Shown piece by piece: positions 18,376 to 26,488 of a DNA stretch of 64,000 bases. The notes beneath the pieces were generated by a model. The model was not told the origin of the DNA, did not search any database, and saw only the letters and a list, made by a program, of their open reading frames with translations. Position 1 is the first letter of the stretch. Each line of letters starts with the position of its first letter. Origin of the DNA: Propionispora sp. 2/2-37. GTDB taxonomy: Bacteria; Bacillota; Negativicutes; Propionisporales; Propionisporaceae. Position numbers and translations under genes: made by a program. The stretch covers positions 1 to 64,000 of the forward strand of contig NZ_CYSP01000010.1 of assembly GCF_001298735.1 (NCBI RefSeq), in the 5' to 3' direction.

Positions 18376-20283
18376 ATGAGTGGAATCAGTACGGTCAATG
18401 GAACAACCCGGTATACCGGCCTGGCTTCCGGCCTGGATGTGGATTCCATCGTGGAAAGCCTGATGACGGCGGAGAAAACAAAACTGAATTCGCTGAACCA
18501 GGATTTGCAGCTGGCCGAATGGAAACAGGAAGCTTACCAGGACATCATTGACGATATAACCGAATTTTACGATACCTATTTTAGTACGACCTCGAGCAGT
18601 TCTTTAATGTTGCAGTCGAGCTTTCTGAAGTTTGATGTCAGCAGCGACAGCAGTGCCGTTACGGCAACCTATACCAGCTCTGCCAGTGCAGGGACGCATA
18701 CCGTTACTGTCAGCCAACTGGCGACAGCGGCTACGCTGTCAAATAGCACGAACATTTCCAAAGAGGTTCAGGGTTCGTCTTCGGCAGATTACTCCAGTCT
18801 GAGCGGCACAAGCTTTGTCATTACGGTGGATGATGCCACACGAACGGTGTCGCTGGATAATGTCAGCGATCTTGATTCGCTGCAGGAGGCCATTGACGCC
18901 GCTGTTGGCGAAGGGAAGGTGGTGGTCAGCGAAGACGACGACGGTGTGTTAAGCATTACTGCAGCCGATGACAGCGGGGTACAGGAAATTGCAATCAGTG
19001 CTCCCAGTTCGGGAACCAGCGCACTGAGTAAACTGGGGTTTGGCAGTGACGCCAACCTGTCCAACCGATTAACTATATCTACCAAGCTGTCCGCGCTGGC
19101 TGATCAGTTTTCCAACGGTACCTTGACCTTTAATTCCCTGGGGCAGATTGAACTAACGATAAACGGGACAACTCTTCAGTTTGATTCGGATGATACATTA
19201 AGTGAAATGATTAGTAAAGTCAACTCCAGCGACTGCGGGGCCACCATGAAGTATGACGAGGTGTCCGGCAAGCTGACGCTGACGGCCAATGACACTGGTG
19301 CGGGCAATACGCTGACGGTTACCGAAAGCGACGGCAGCAACTTCCTGGAGGCTGCTTTCGGGATTACCGGCAGCACGGCGACGGCTTCCGGCAAGGACGC
19401 GATCGTTACGGTTGACGGCGTGAAATTGACCCGCAGTTCCAATACCTTTACGGTGGATGGTGTAAAATATACAGTTACGGCCGAAACTTCCGAGAAGGCC
19501 AATATCACCGTTACCCAGGACTCGCAGGCAATTTATGACCTAATATCCAATTTTGTCGATGCCTATAACGATCTGATTGACACCATTAATTCAGCGCTCG
19601 ACGAGGACTATGATTCCGACTATGCGCCGCTTACCGACGACCAAAAAGAAGAGATGACCGACGATGAAATTGAACAATGGGAAAGTAAAGCCAAGACCGG
19701 ATTGCTGGAAAATGACAGCACACTGAAGAGTTTGGTGAGGAATTTGCGACAGTCGCTGACGGATTCGGTTTCCGGCATATCGACAAGTATCTTTGGTATT
19801 GGTATTAGTAGCGGCAGTTATGATGAAAAAGGGAAACTGTACATTGACGAAGATACCTTGATGGATGCTATTGAGAGTGACCCGGAAGCCATTATGAACC
19901 TGTTTACGCAAAAGTCGGAGACCTACGGCTCTACCAGTGATGCCCGCAATTTGACCTCCAAGCAGCAGAGTGTCCGTTATTCCGAGGAGGGGCTTGCCTG
20001 GCGGTTCTACGATATTTTGACCAAAAATGTTGCTACGAAAGTTGACAGCAGCGGTGATAAGGGGTTATTGATTGAACTGGCCGGCACTGATGATGATTCC
20101 AGCGCTACGGATAATACGTATTATACTAAAATCAGCAAACTGGAAGATGAGATTGCTGATGAAGAAGACCGGCTGGATGATTACGAGGACAGCCTGTATA
20201 CCAAATACACCAATCTGGAAACTTATCTGGAAGAAATGAACCAGCAGTTGGCCACGTTGCAGTCTTTGCTCGGCTCGGATTGA
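18376..20283 (+). CDS. fliD: Flagellar filament cap protein FliD
   Basis: The filament cap that folds flagellin subunits at the growing tip. It has the FliD N-terminus (GLASGLDVDSIVESLMTAEK, residues about 13-32), a central region with flagellin hook IN-like repeats, and a coiled-coil C-terminus (LETYLEEMNQQLATLQSLL). At 635 residues it is longer than the common 450-500. GAGGAGGT lies just before the ATG. The gene for the chaperone-like protein follows after 6 bases. Confidence 0.92.
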   Translation: MSGISTVNGTTRYTGLASGLDVDSIVESLMTAEKTKLNSLNQDLQLAEWKQEAYQDIIDDITEFYDTYFSTTSSSSLMLQSSFLKFDVSSDSSAVTATYTSSASAGTHTVTVSQLATAATLSNSTNISKEVQGSSSADYSSLSGTSFVITVDDATRTVSLDNVSDLDSLQEAIDAAVGEGKVVVSEDDDGVLSITAADDSGVQEIAISAPSSGTSALSKLGFGSDANLSNRLTISTKLSALADQFSNGTLTFNSLGQIELTINGTTLQFDSDDTLSEMISKVNSSDCGATMKYDEVSGKLTLTANDTGAGNTLTVTESDGSNFLEAAFGITGSTATASGKDAIVTVDGVKLTRSSNTFTVDGVKYTVTAETSEKANITVTQDSQAIYDLISNFVDAYNDLIDTINSALDEDYDSDYAPLTDDQKEEMTDDEIEQWESKAKTGLLENDSTLKSLVRNLRQSLTDSVSGISTSIFGIGISSGSYDEKGKLYIDEDTLMDAIESDPEAIMNLFTQKSETYGSTSDARNLTSKQQSVRYSEEGLAWRFYDILTKNVATKVDSSGDKGLLIELAGTDDDSSATDNTYYTKISKLEDEIADEEDRLDDYEDSLYTKYTNLETYLEEMNQQLATLQSLLGSD

Positions 20284-20289
20284 TACAGT

Positions 20290-20715
20290 ATGGTTAGCAT
20301 AGACGAGTGGCAGGAGTGGTTGTCGAAAAAACAGGAACTGCTGGAGAAACTGGCCTTTAATGCCAATACGCAGTGTATTTTTGTCCGTCGCCGCGAAATG
20401 CGCGGCCTGCGGCGGGTGATCCGGGAGCGCAAAACCTTGCTTGAGGAATTAGCTGCTGTCAACCGGAGTTTGCACGAAGCAGGTGACGGTATATGCCAGA
20501 AGCACTTTCAGTCAGTGCTGGATGCTATGACTGTCAGGCAAAGCGAAGTGTTGGCTGACAGTACCCAAGCTATTGCCGAGGCACGGACCGAGCGGGAGAA
20601 AATTGCCACAGAGCTTCGCCAGATCCGGCTGGGGAGAAATTTGCAAAGGCATTATGTGCGATCCTGGGAACAGGTACAGTTTAAGTCAGGCGGACGGATT
20701 AACAGAAAAGGCTAA
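20290..20715 (+). CDS. Probable flagellar export chaperone, FlgN/FliT-like
   Basis: A 141-residue, almost entirely helical, charged protein with heptad-like segments (LSKKQELLEKLA, RKTLLEELAAVNRSL, EKIATELRQI). Its size, its pattern of a helical pair followed by a more basic tail ending in GRNLQRHYVRSW, and its place just after fliD resemble FlgN/FliT chaperones that keep FlgK/FlgL or FliD soluble before export. No residue-level signature is decisive, and FliS is not seen in the window. The start lacks a strong ribosome site, so translation probably depends on fliD. Confidence 0.5.
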   Translation: MVSIDEWQEWLSKKQELLEKLAFNANTQCIFVRRREMRGLRRVIRERKTLLEELAAVNRSLHEAGDGICQKHFQSVLDAMTVRQSEVLADSTQAIAEARTEREKIATELRQIRLGRNLQRHYVRSWEQVQFKSGGRINRKG

Positions 20716-20756
20716 GAAAAGCACTTGCTATATTGCTATAGCAAGTGCTTTTCTAT
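20715..20756 (+). terminator. Terminator of the flagellar operon
   Basis: A perfect 17-bp stem (AGAAAAGCACTTGCTAT with its complement) encloses a 5-6 base loop and ends in TTTTCT. It ends the flgD-to-chaperone run. Confidence 0.9.
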
Positions 20757-20847
20757 GCGTTTAATTTATGCAAGGATTTGGCGGCATTGTTGGAAAAGTA
20801 GAAGGGTTTTCTCTACAGCTTTTCGACAGGAGTGCGAATAAGGCATA

Positions 20848-20879
20848 AAAAATACCCATTCAGAAGAATGGGTATTTTT
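20848..20879 (-). terminator. Terminator of the flagellin gene
   Basis: A perfect 14-bp stem AAAAATACCCATTC / GAATGGGTATTTTT around an AGAA loop, 16 bases past the flagellin stop on the minus strand. The symmetric A and T runs allow action in both directions. The 92 bases between this and the previous terminator show nothing else. Confidence 0.85.
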
Positions 20880-20895
20880 AAAGTTAGAGCAAAAT

Positions 20896-22335
20896 TTATT
20901 GCAACAAGGACAATACGTTTTGCGGCTGAGAATTGGCTTGAGCAAGCATGGAAGTAGCGGCTTGCGTGAGTACGTTGAGTTTCGTGTACTCGGCCATTTC
21001 GGAAGCCATATCGGTATCGCGGATCAGGGATTCAGCAGAGGTTAAGTTTTCACTGGCGGTAGTCAGGCTGCTGACGGTGTAATCCAACCGGTTTTGATAA
21101 GCGCCTAATGCCGACCGTTGTTTTGATACGGTGGAAATAGCGTCATCAATGGAGGAAAGAGCAGAGGAAGCTCCGTCGGTTGTGGTCAGGTCCAGGCTGT
21201 CAACGCCCAGAGCCAATGCACTCATGTCGCCAACGGAGATTTTCATGGTTTCGCCTTCATTGGCGCCTATCTGCAAAGTGGCGGCGTTATTTCTGACGGT
21301 GACGGCAGATGTCGTATTAGCTGCTGACAGAAGAGTGTCCACATCCATTGTCATTGTAAAGCCGTTAGCATTTAAGGTATCTGAAGTCAACGACGTATCT
21401 GCAGCGGAAGAATATACGCTGACGCCCGTTGTCGCATTGGTGACTTTCAGGGCGCCGGCATCAGCCAGGTCAGCGCCAAGCGTGAAGTTCATGCTGCCAG
21501 CCGAGGTGATTTTAGAGGCGTCGAGAGTAAACGTTACGGCTGTTCCGTCTGCTGCTGTGCCTGTCATTGCAGTTGCTGCAGTATTAGTAGCACTTGCCGA
21601 AGCCACTACGTTTCCGTCGGCGTCGGTTAATTCGAGGTCATACAGGGCAACTCCACTACCATCTACTCCGGCAGAGGTTGCGGTAAGTGTATAATCTCCT
21701 AAGTTAAGGCCGGAAATTGCAGTAGTAGCATCCATTGTGAAATCAGTGCCGTCATCTGCCAATCCGAGTGAATTGGTGTTAGCGGTTGCAGTAATTGTAG
21801 CAGCGCTGGTTAAGGTTACGGAATAGGTACCGCTGGCAATATCGGCGCTGTTAATACTGACACTGCCGATTCCAAGAGCATCGGTCGAATCGGTAGTGGC
21901 GTTGACGCCCATAGTCCCGTTTAACAAGTTCTTGGTGTTGAAGGTCGTGGTGCTGGCAATGGTGTTGATCTGGGTGGTCAATTGATCGATTTCGTCCTGA
22001 ATGGCTGTACGGTCGCTGTCCGTGTTAGTTTCACTGGAGGCTTGTACGGCTAACTCACGCATACGCTGCAGGATATCTTCGGTATCGCTTAATGCGCCGT
22101 CAGCTGTTTGCAGCAGAGAAGTACCGTTTTGTGCATTTTCGCTGGCCTGATCCAGACCACGGATCTGTGAACGCATTTTTTCGGAAATTGCCAAACCGGC
22201 GGCATCGTCGGATGCACTGTTAATCTTATAGCCGGAAGACAGTTTTTCCAAAGATTTTGTTAACGCATTGCTGTTGGCGCTTAACGCGTTATACGTGTTC
22301 AACGCCGAGATGTTTGTGTTGATTACCATACCCAT
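20896..22335 (-). CDS. fliC: Flagellin
   Basis: Filament subunit of 479 residues. The D0/D1 ends are classical: MGMVINTNISALNTYNALS, then KLSSGYKINSASDDAAGLAI at the front and AEYTKLNVLTQAATSMLAQA with terminal SLLQ. The central variable region (residues about 150-390) is Ala/Thr/Asp-rich and contains, at about 198-290, the domain shared with FlgE and FlgL (LELTDADGNVVAS). The start at 22335 is set by AAGGAGG about 9 bases upstream; in-frame codons further out lie in the structured leader. Convergent with the flagellar operon. Ser/Thr richness would offer sites for O-glycosylation. Confidence 0.95.
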   Translation of the reverse strand: MGMVINTNISALNTYNALSANSNALTKSLEKLSSGYKINSASDDAAGLAISEKMRSQIRGLDQASENAQNGTSLLQTADGALSDTEDILQRMRELAVQASSETNTDSDRTAIQDEIDQLTTQINTIASTTTFNTKNLLNGTMGVNATTDSTDALGIGSVSINSADIASGTYSVTLTSAATITATANTNSLGLADDGTDFTMDATTAISGLNLGDYTLTATSAGVDGSGVALYDLELTDADGNVVASASATNTAATAMTGTAADGTAVTFTLDASKITSAGSMNFTLGADLADAGALKVTNATTGVSVYSSAADTSLTSDTLNANGFTMTMDVDTLLSAANTTSAVTVRNNAATLQIGANEGETMKISVGDMSALALGVDSLDLTTTDGASSALSSIDDAISTVSKQRSALGAYQNRLDYTVSSLTTASENLTSAESLIRDTDMASEMAEYTKLNVLTQAATSMLAQANSQPQNVLSLLQ

Positions 22336-22416
22336 ACTAAAATTCCTCCTTGAGTTTTGTGTGCTGGGCATCCCTGCCCGCTTTTGGAAATTAACAATTT
22401 TGTCTGCCATGTTGTG

Positions 22417-22443
22417 AAAAGCAACCTAGCTCGGGTTACTTTT
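22417..22443 (-). promoter_or_regulatory. Second hairpin in the flagellin leader
   Basis: AAAAGTAACC pairs with GGTTGCTTTT (one G-U) around a 7-base loop on the minus strand. It lies between the 5' hairpin and the true ribosome site, with no T run, so it is more likely a stability or regulatory structure than a terminator. Confidence 0.4.
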
Positions 22444-22474
22444 CCATGTGAGGTCAGACAGACAAACCTCTGTT

Positions 22475-22506
22475 ATACCGAACGTAAACCTCCTTTCGTT
22501 TGGTAT
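22475..22506 (-). promoter_or_regulatory. 5' leader hairpin of flagellin mRNA presenting GGAGG in its loop
   Basis: On the minus strand ATACCAAACG pairs with CGTTCGGTAT (9 of 10 pairs), and the 12-base loop holds AAAGGAGG (22496-22489) with no start codon at a usable distance. GGA in a hairpin loop is the known target form of CsrA, which represses flagellin translation in Bacillus. If transcription starts near 22506, this hairpin is the very 5' end of a leader of about 170 bases. Confidence 0.5.
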
Positions 22507-22512
22507 GTCTAT

Positions 22513-22520
22513 ATATCGGC
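22513..22520 (-). promoter_or_regulatory. Candidate sigma-28 (SigD/FliA) -10 element for flagellin
   Basis: GCCGATAT on the minus strand matches the sigma-28 -10 consensus exactly. The -35 TAAA is not at the ideal spacing; a duplicated ATTCTTCAAAGATT-like stretch lies there instead. The site is just upstream of the leader hairpin. Confidence 0.5.
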
Positions 22521-22610
22521 TGGGAATCTTTGAAGAATCTTTGAATTTGTAAAATATCGGTACAATTTTATTTTTTTTGCCATTTTATACAGAATTTTGT
22601 TTAAAGATGT

Positions 22611-22642
22611 AGAAAAGCCGCCGGAAAGATAATGCCGGCGGC
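22611..22642 (-). terminator. Terminator of the two-component operon upstream of flagellin
   Basis: GCCGCCGG and CCGGCGGC form a perfect 8-bp GC stem with TTTTCTA after it on the minus strand, 28 bases beyond the histidine kinase stop. It separates the kinase transcript from the flagellin promoter. Confidence 0.8.
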
Positions 22643-22669
22643 TGATTTTGAAACCATAATATAGCAGTG

Positions 22670-23905
22670 TTAGCTGCATTTGCTCGGGATTTGGATGGTA
22701 AAGGTAGTGCCGATTCCCGGCGTACTGGCAACCTGAATGATGCCACGGTGTTTTTCCACGATCCATTTGGCAATGGCCAGTCCTAACCCGGCCCCGCCTT
22801 TGGAACGGGATTGATCGACCTGATAAAAGCGGTCAAAGATTTTGTCAAGGTAAGCAGGATCAATGCCCTCTCCTGAATCGGCCACTGTCAGCAGTGTCCG
22901 GGAGCCCTTGGGTGTCAGCCGCAGGGTGATTTGTCCGCCGGCCGGTGTATGGCGCAGGGCGTTGTCCATAAGGATACAAACGACCTGTTTAATTTTACCT
23001 TCATCCCCCTGTACAATGACTTGGGGACCGGCATCCACCAGCAAGGCAATGCCCTTGGACGCTGCCAGCGGTTCAAAGGAACGTACCGACTGGATAATCG
23101 TGGAAGCCAAGTCGAAGGCTTTATTTTCCATCTGCTGTTCCTGTGAATCGATCCGGGCTAAAAACAGCAGGGAATTGATGAGCTTGGTCATCTGCGTAGC
23201 TTCTTCCTGAATGTTGTCCAGCCAGCGTTTTTGGCTGGCAACCGTACCGGACGGCGTGTTCAGGACGATATCCAAATTGGTCTGCATAACTGCCAGTGGC
23301 GTTCGCAGTTCATGGGAAGCATCGGATAGAAATTCTTTTTGCTGCTGCAGGGCTTTTTGAATGGGAATCATAGCCCGTTCGGCCATAAAGGCGCTGCTGA
23401 AAAAGGAAAGAGCCAAACAGATAATGCCGACAATGCATAGCGCCGTAAGTAAGCCGCGCAGGGTGTTTCGAGCCATAGTCATGTCCTCAAAAACAATGAC
23501 TGTTCCCGTATGGTTTTCCAGCGGGGATTTCATATAAAAATATTCAACATCACCGGCCTGGACATGCCCCTCCGAAGCTTTAGCCTGCAAACTTTGCGTT
23601 ACCAGCACGTTTAAGTATTCCGGTTCAGTCATGCGTCCGGCGTCCGGCTTAAAGATAATATTGCCGCCTGGATCGGTTTTGACAAAGAAAATAGTATGTA
23701 ATGGACCGGGGGGCGGCAGCGGCGGCAGCAGCTCGTCCATTTTACCGGATTTGATATCGGCGATTAATTTACGAGCGCCAAATTCGGTGCGGTTATTCAT
23801 ATTGGCCTGCATAAAATAATAGGTACCGCCGGTTAATACGACAAGCAGAAAAAAAGTAACGGCAACATTAATTAGTGTAAGCTTAAAGCGCAGTTGCTGA
23901 AACAT
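22670..23905 (-). CDS. Membrane sensor histidine kinase
   Basis: Partner kinase of the response regulator gene that overlaps its start. Membrane segments at residues about 13-33 and 151-174 flank an extracytoplasmic domain of about 115 residues with a proline-rich patch (PPLPPPGP). There is little space for a HAMP domain before the HisKA box SDASHELRTPLAV (His198). The ATP-binding lid follows with DNALRHTPAGG, DSGEGIDP and GAGLGLAIA. It starts 23 bases inside the regulator gene, with AGGA upstream. The signal sensed is not evident. Confidence 0.9.
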   Translation of the reverse strand: MFQQLRFKLTLINVAVTFFLLVVLTGGTYYFMQANMNNRTEFGARKLIADIKSGKMDELLPPLPPPGPLHTIFFVKTDPGGNIIFKPDAGRMTEPEYLNVLVTQSLQAKASEGHVQAGDVEYFYMKSPLENHTGTVIVFEDMTMARNTLRGLLTALCIVGIICLALSFFSSAFMAERAMIPIQKALQQQKEFLSDASHELRTPLAVMQTNLDIVLNTPSGTVASQKRWLDNIQEEATQMTKLINSLLFLARIDSQEQQMENKAFDLASTIIQSVRSFEPLAASKGIALLVDAGPQVIVQGDEGKIKQVVCILMDNALRHTPAGGQITLRLTPKGSRTLLTVADSGEGIDPAYLDKIFDRFYQVDQSRSKGGAGLGLAIAKWIVEKHRGIIQVASTPGIGTTFTIQIPSKCS

Positions 23906-24569
23906 GAGTATCGTCCTGTAAAAAATAACCTACGCCGCGCACCGTTTTAATATAAGGAACTTTGAGTTTCTTGCGTAAATAATGGATATATAAATCCACA
24001 TTGCTGATTTCGGTGTCAGAATTGTAGCCCCACACCTTTTCCATAATCCGTTCTTTGGTCAGTACCTGTCCCTGGTTAATCATGAGAAGTTCTAATAACT
24101 GGGATTCCTTGGTGGTTAGATGAATCGTCAGATGATCTTTTACTACCTCACAGCGCAAGGGATAAAAAAGTAAATCAGCTACCTTGAGGCAGTCGTCTAC
24201 TAAATGTTTGGTTTTTCGGCGGGTTAAGGCCCGAAGGCGGGCTAATAATTCCTCGGCAAAAAACGGTTTAATCAAATAGTCGTCGGCACCGGCATCCAGC
24301 CCTTCCACCCGGTCGTGGGTGCTGTCTTTGGCTGTCAGGAATAATACCGGGGTATCAAGCCCTAAAGCCCGGATTTCCCTGAGCAGGGAAAGGCCGTCAA
24401 GTGAAGGCAGCATGCGGTCTAAAATGATGACGTCATAAGAGCCGCTGGCTGCTATTTCGATGCCTGTTTCGCCATCCAGTGCCGCATCGACTACATAGCC
24501 ATTTTTTTTCAGTAGGTGAGATAGTGATTCAATCAGCTTCTTTTCATCCTCGACTAACAATAATTTCAT
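23883..24569 (-). CDS. OmpR-family response regulator
   Basis: A 228-residue regulator. The receiver has VEDE at residues 6-9, phospho-acceptor Asp51 (IILDRMLP) and the TAKDS switch. The C-terminal winged helix has TTKESQLLELL, TKERIMEKVWG and DLYIHYLRKKL. The start at 24569 follows AAAGGAG by six bases; a longer frame to 24590 has no site. It is the first gene of a two-gene operon with the kinase and would activate or repress unknown promoters. Confidence 0.92.
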   Translation of the reverse strand: MKLLLVEDEKKLIESLSHLLKKNGYVVDAALDGETGIEIAASGSYDVIILDRMLPSLDGLSLLREIRALGLDTPVLFLTAKDSTHDRVEGLDAGADDYLIKPFFAEELLARLRALTRRKTKHLVDDCLKVADLLFYPLRCEVVKDHLTIHLTTKESQLLELLMINQGQVLTKERIMEKVWGYNSDTEISNVDLYIHYLRKKLKVPYIKTVRGVGYFLQDDTHVSATAL

Positions 24570-24641
24570 GTCGAACTCCTTTAATAACACAGCCCTGTAG
24601 AAAATTGTCCGTCCCTGGATTATTTTACATATTCTATTTTA

Positions 24642-24688
24642 TTAGAGGTTTCTTTGAAATGCATTTGTTTTTTCAAAGAAACCTCTAA
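24642..24688. repeat. Perfect 18-bp inverted repeat upstream of the response regulator
   Basis: TTAGAGGTTTCTTTGAAA is followed after 11 bases by its exact complement. It is about 75 bases upstream of the regulator start, with no T run after either arm. It could be an operator, an mRNA leader hairpin, or a remnant of a mobile element. The remaining bases to 24851 are AT-rich and show no gene. Confidence 0.7.
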
Positions 24689-24851
24689 CATTTAGATAAA
24701 TTTTTCTAAGATTAGACATCATTTCTTTTACTTCTAGAATTTCTCCTTCTATTATAAATTAAATAGTCAAAAATAATAAAAGAATAGTATAGCATGTTCT
24801 ATCCCATACTAATGTAAAATGCAGTAAACAATTAAGCAGGAGGGAACATAG

Positions 24852-25055
24852 GTGAAGCATGAAAGTTCTGATAAAAACGCCAGGGTTAATCAGGAAAGTA
24901 GCAAAGAATATGCAAAGAAGGTGGCGGCTATGGGCAATGCCGCCACAGTCGGGAAGGTAGGTTCCACCGTCCGGGAAAGCTTAAACCGGGAAGAAGTGGC
25001 CATGGCCAAAGCTGCCAATGGGGTGGGAGAACTTGATCCTGATAAAAAAGTATAA
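24852..25055 (+). CDS. Small protein of unknown function (67 aa)
   Basis: GTG 24852 follows AGGAGGG by about 9 bases. The protein is hydrophilic with an Ala/Gly/Val-rich centre (AAMGNAATVGKVGSTV) and charged ends, no membrane segment and no cysteine. I do not recognise the family. Size and composition would allow a small spore or stress protein, but the alpha/beta SASP signature is not present. It stands alone, with its stop codon inside a very long terminator stem. Confidence 0.55.
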   Translation: MKHESSDKNARVNQESSKEYAKKVAAMGNAATVGKVGSTVRESLNREEVAMAKAANGVGELDPDKKV

Positions 25056-25110
25056 AGCTTACAAAGCCCGAAATAATCAGTTTCGGGCTTTGTAAGCTTT
25101 ATACTTTTTT
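25044..25110. terminator. 30-bp perfect inverted repeat, bidirectional terminator
   Basis: Positions 25044-25073 and 25081-25110 are exact complements around TAATCAG, with six A before and six T after. The left arm overlaps the last codons of the small gene. The 152 bases from 25111 to 25262 show no gene. Confidence 0.85.
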
Positions 25111-25262
25111 ACGCCTGAAGGCGAAGATAATAAAACCTTGTCTTTACAGCATGATTATTTGGTTTTACTGGCGTGGTTGATAAAGTTTTTGCAATTGCTT
25201 GACGAAAAAAGGATTATAGCCTGAAATATAGAAATGTAATCTCAAGTTAACTGTATACATGA

Positions 25263-25457
25263 AGGACTTTTTCCCGCGACGAAATCGGCGAATTAGCAAA
25301 TGATTTTAACAGTATGTTGATCGACAAATTATCCAAAACGGTTGCCGACTCTTCAGCGGAGCTTAAAAAGGCGGTAGAAGATTTTGATGCAAGCTGTTTT
25401 AAAACATGCGGAAAGTACCCATCAACTGCAAAAACAAGATATTGTCCGGTTACTTGA
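25263..25457 (+). pseudogene. Remnant of a HAMP-domain receptor or sensor protein
   Basis: The frame reads SRDEIGELANDFNSML at 25272-25319, then helical linker sequence KTVADSSAELKKAVEDF. DEIGELA..FN.M is the end of a HAMP domain, as in chemotaxis receptors and sensor kinases. The frame has a stop just upstream at 25260, no start codon with a ribosome site, and runs into hydE out of frame, ending at 25457. Nothing of the membrane or signalling domains remains. Confidence 0.6.
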
Positions 25458-26427
25458 AGACGAGGCAACTGCAGCGGATTTGTTTGCAGCGGCCGACAGA
25501 GTCCGGGCAGCGTATGTCGGCAATGAAGTCCATTTGCGGGGCTTGATTGAATTTTCCAATACGTGTAAGCAGAATTGTTTGTACTGCGGCTTGCGCAGAG
25601 ACAATAAAAAGATTACGCGGTATCGGCTGATGCCGGATATGATTGTTGAATTGGCACGCAAGGCACAAACCTACGGCTACAAAACAGTGGTTTTGCAGTC
25701 GGGGGAAGATCCCTACTATTCGCTAGCAATGATGCAGGAAATTCTGCTCAGGATTAAAACCCTGGGGTTAGCAATTACACTTAGTATTGGCGAAAAAACG
25801 CGGGAGGAATATCAGGCATACCGGGAGGCCGGGGCGGACCGCTATCTTCTCAGGATTGAAACAACGGATCAGGCGCTGTATGAACAGTTAAATCCGGGGA
25901 TGAATTTTTTGAACCGGCTGCGCTGCCTGCAGGATTTGAAAGAATTGGGTTATGAAGTAGGTACCGGAATTATGGTGGGTTTACCTGGGCAGTCGTTGGA
26001 GTCGCTGGCGCAGGATATTCTGTTTTTTAAAGCGATCAATGCCGATATGATCGGTTTGGGACCCTTTATTTCCAATCCGGATACGCCGCTTAAAGCAGCG
26101 GGCGGGGGAGAATTCTCTCTGGCACTTAAAGTTATGGCCATTACCCGCCTGTTGTTACCGGACAGCAATATACCGGCAACTACGGCCATGGAAGCACTGA
26201 ATAAACAAGGTAGGACTATTGCCCTTCAAAGTGGTGCTAATGTGGTGATGCCCAACGTAACCGAGGGGGAGTATCGGGAATTATATATGCTTTATCCAGG
26301 AAAAATCTGTATTAATGATACTCCGGCTCATTGTCGCCAGTGTATCGGCGGCAAAATTGCGGCTATTGGCAGAAGTGTCGCTCAGCATGCCGGTTTCAGG
26401 AACAGGAAAAGCCCGGAACAGTTATAA
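25387..26427 (+). CDS. hydE: [FeFe]-hydrogenase maturation radical SAM protein HydE
   Basis: A 346-residue radical SAM enzyme that helps build the dithiolate-bridged H-cluster of [FeFe]-hydrogenase, together with HydF and HydG, which are not in this window. The iron-sulfur motif is FSNTCKQNCLYCGLRRDNK (residues about 56-74), typical of HydE, followed by GEDPYYS. A C-terminal Cys pair (HCRQCIGG) is present. It starts inside the HAMP remnant, with no clear ribosome site before ATG 25387, so expression may be weak or rely on chance sequences. BioB and PylB are relatives, but the CGLRRDN sequence favours HydE. Confidence 0.87.
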   Translation: MQAVLKHAESTHQLQKQDIVRLLEDEATAADLFAAADRVRAAYVGNEVHLRGLIEFSNTCKQNCLYCGLRRDNKKITRYRLMPDMIVELARKAQTYGYKTVVLQSGEDPYYSLAMMQEILLRIKTLGLAITLSIGEKTREEYQAYREAGADRYLLRIETTDQALYEQLNPGMNFLNRLRCLQDLKELGYEVGTGIMVGLPGQSLESLAQDILFFKAINADMIGLGPFISNPDTPLKAAGGGEFSLALKVMAITRLLLPDSNIPATTAMEALNKQGRTIALQSGANVVMPNVTEGEYRELYMLYPGKICINDTPAHCRQCIGGKIAAIGRSVAQHAGFRNRKSPEQL

Positions 26428-26442
26428 CTGTTCCGGGCTTTT
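26407..26442. terminator. 36-base perfect palindromic terminator overlapping the hydE stop
   Basis: The 36 bases from AAAAGCCCGG to CCGGGCTTTT are their own reverse complement. The hydE stop codon lies at the centre. The A and T ends allow termination both ways. Confidence 0.8.
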
Positions 26443-26488
26443 CTCAGTTTGTCCCGAATGAGCGATAAAAAAGCGGCTTTCGGGCAGT

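Noticed and set aside
21131-21694. Open frame of 187 codons on the plus strand across flagellin
   Set aside because: It is antisense to the Ala/Thr-rich centre of flagellin, whose biased codons keep the opposite frame open; no ribosome site or family match.
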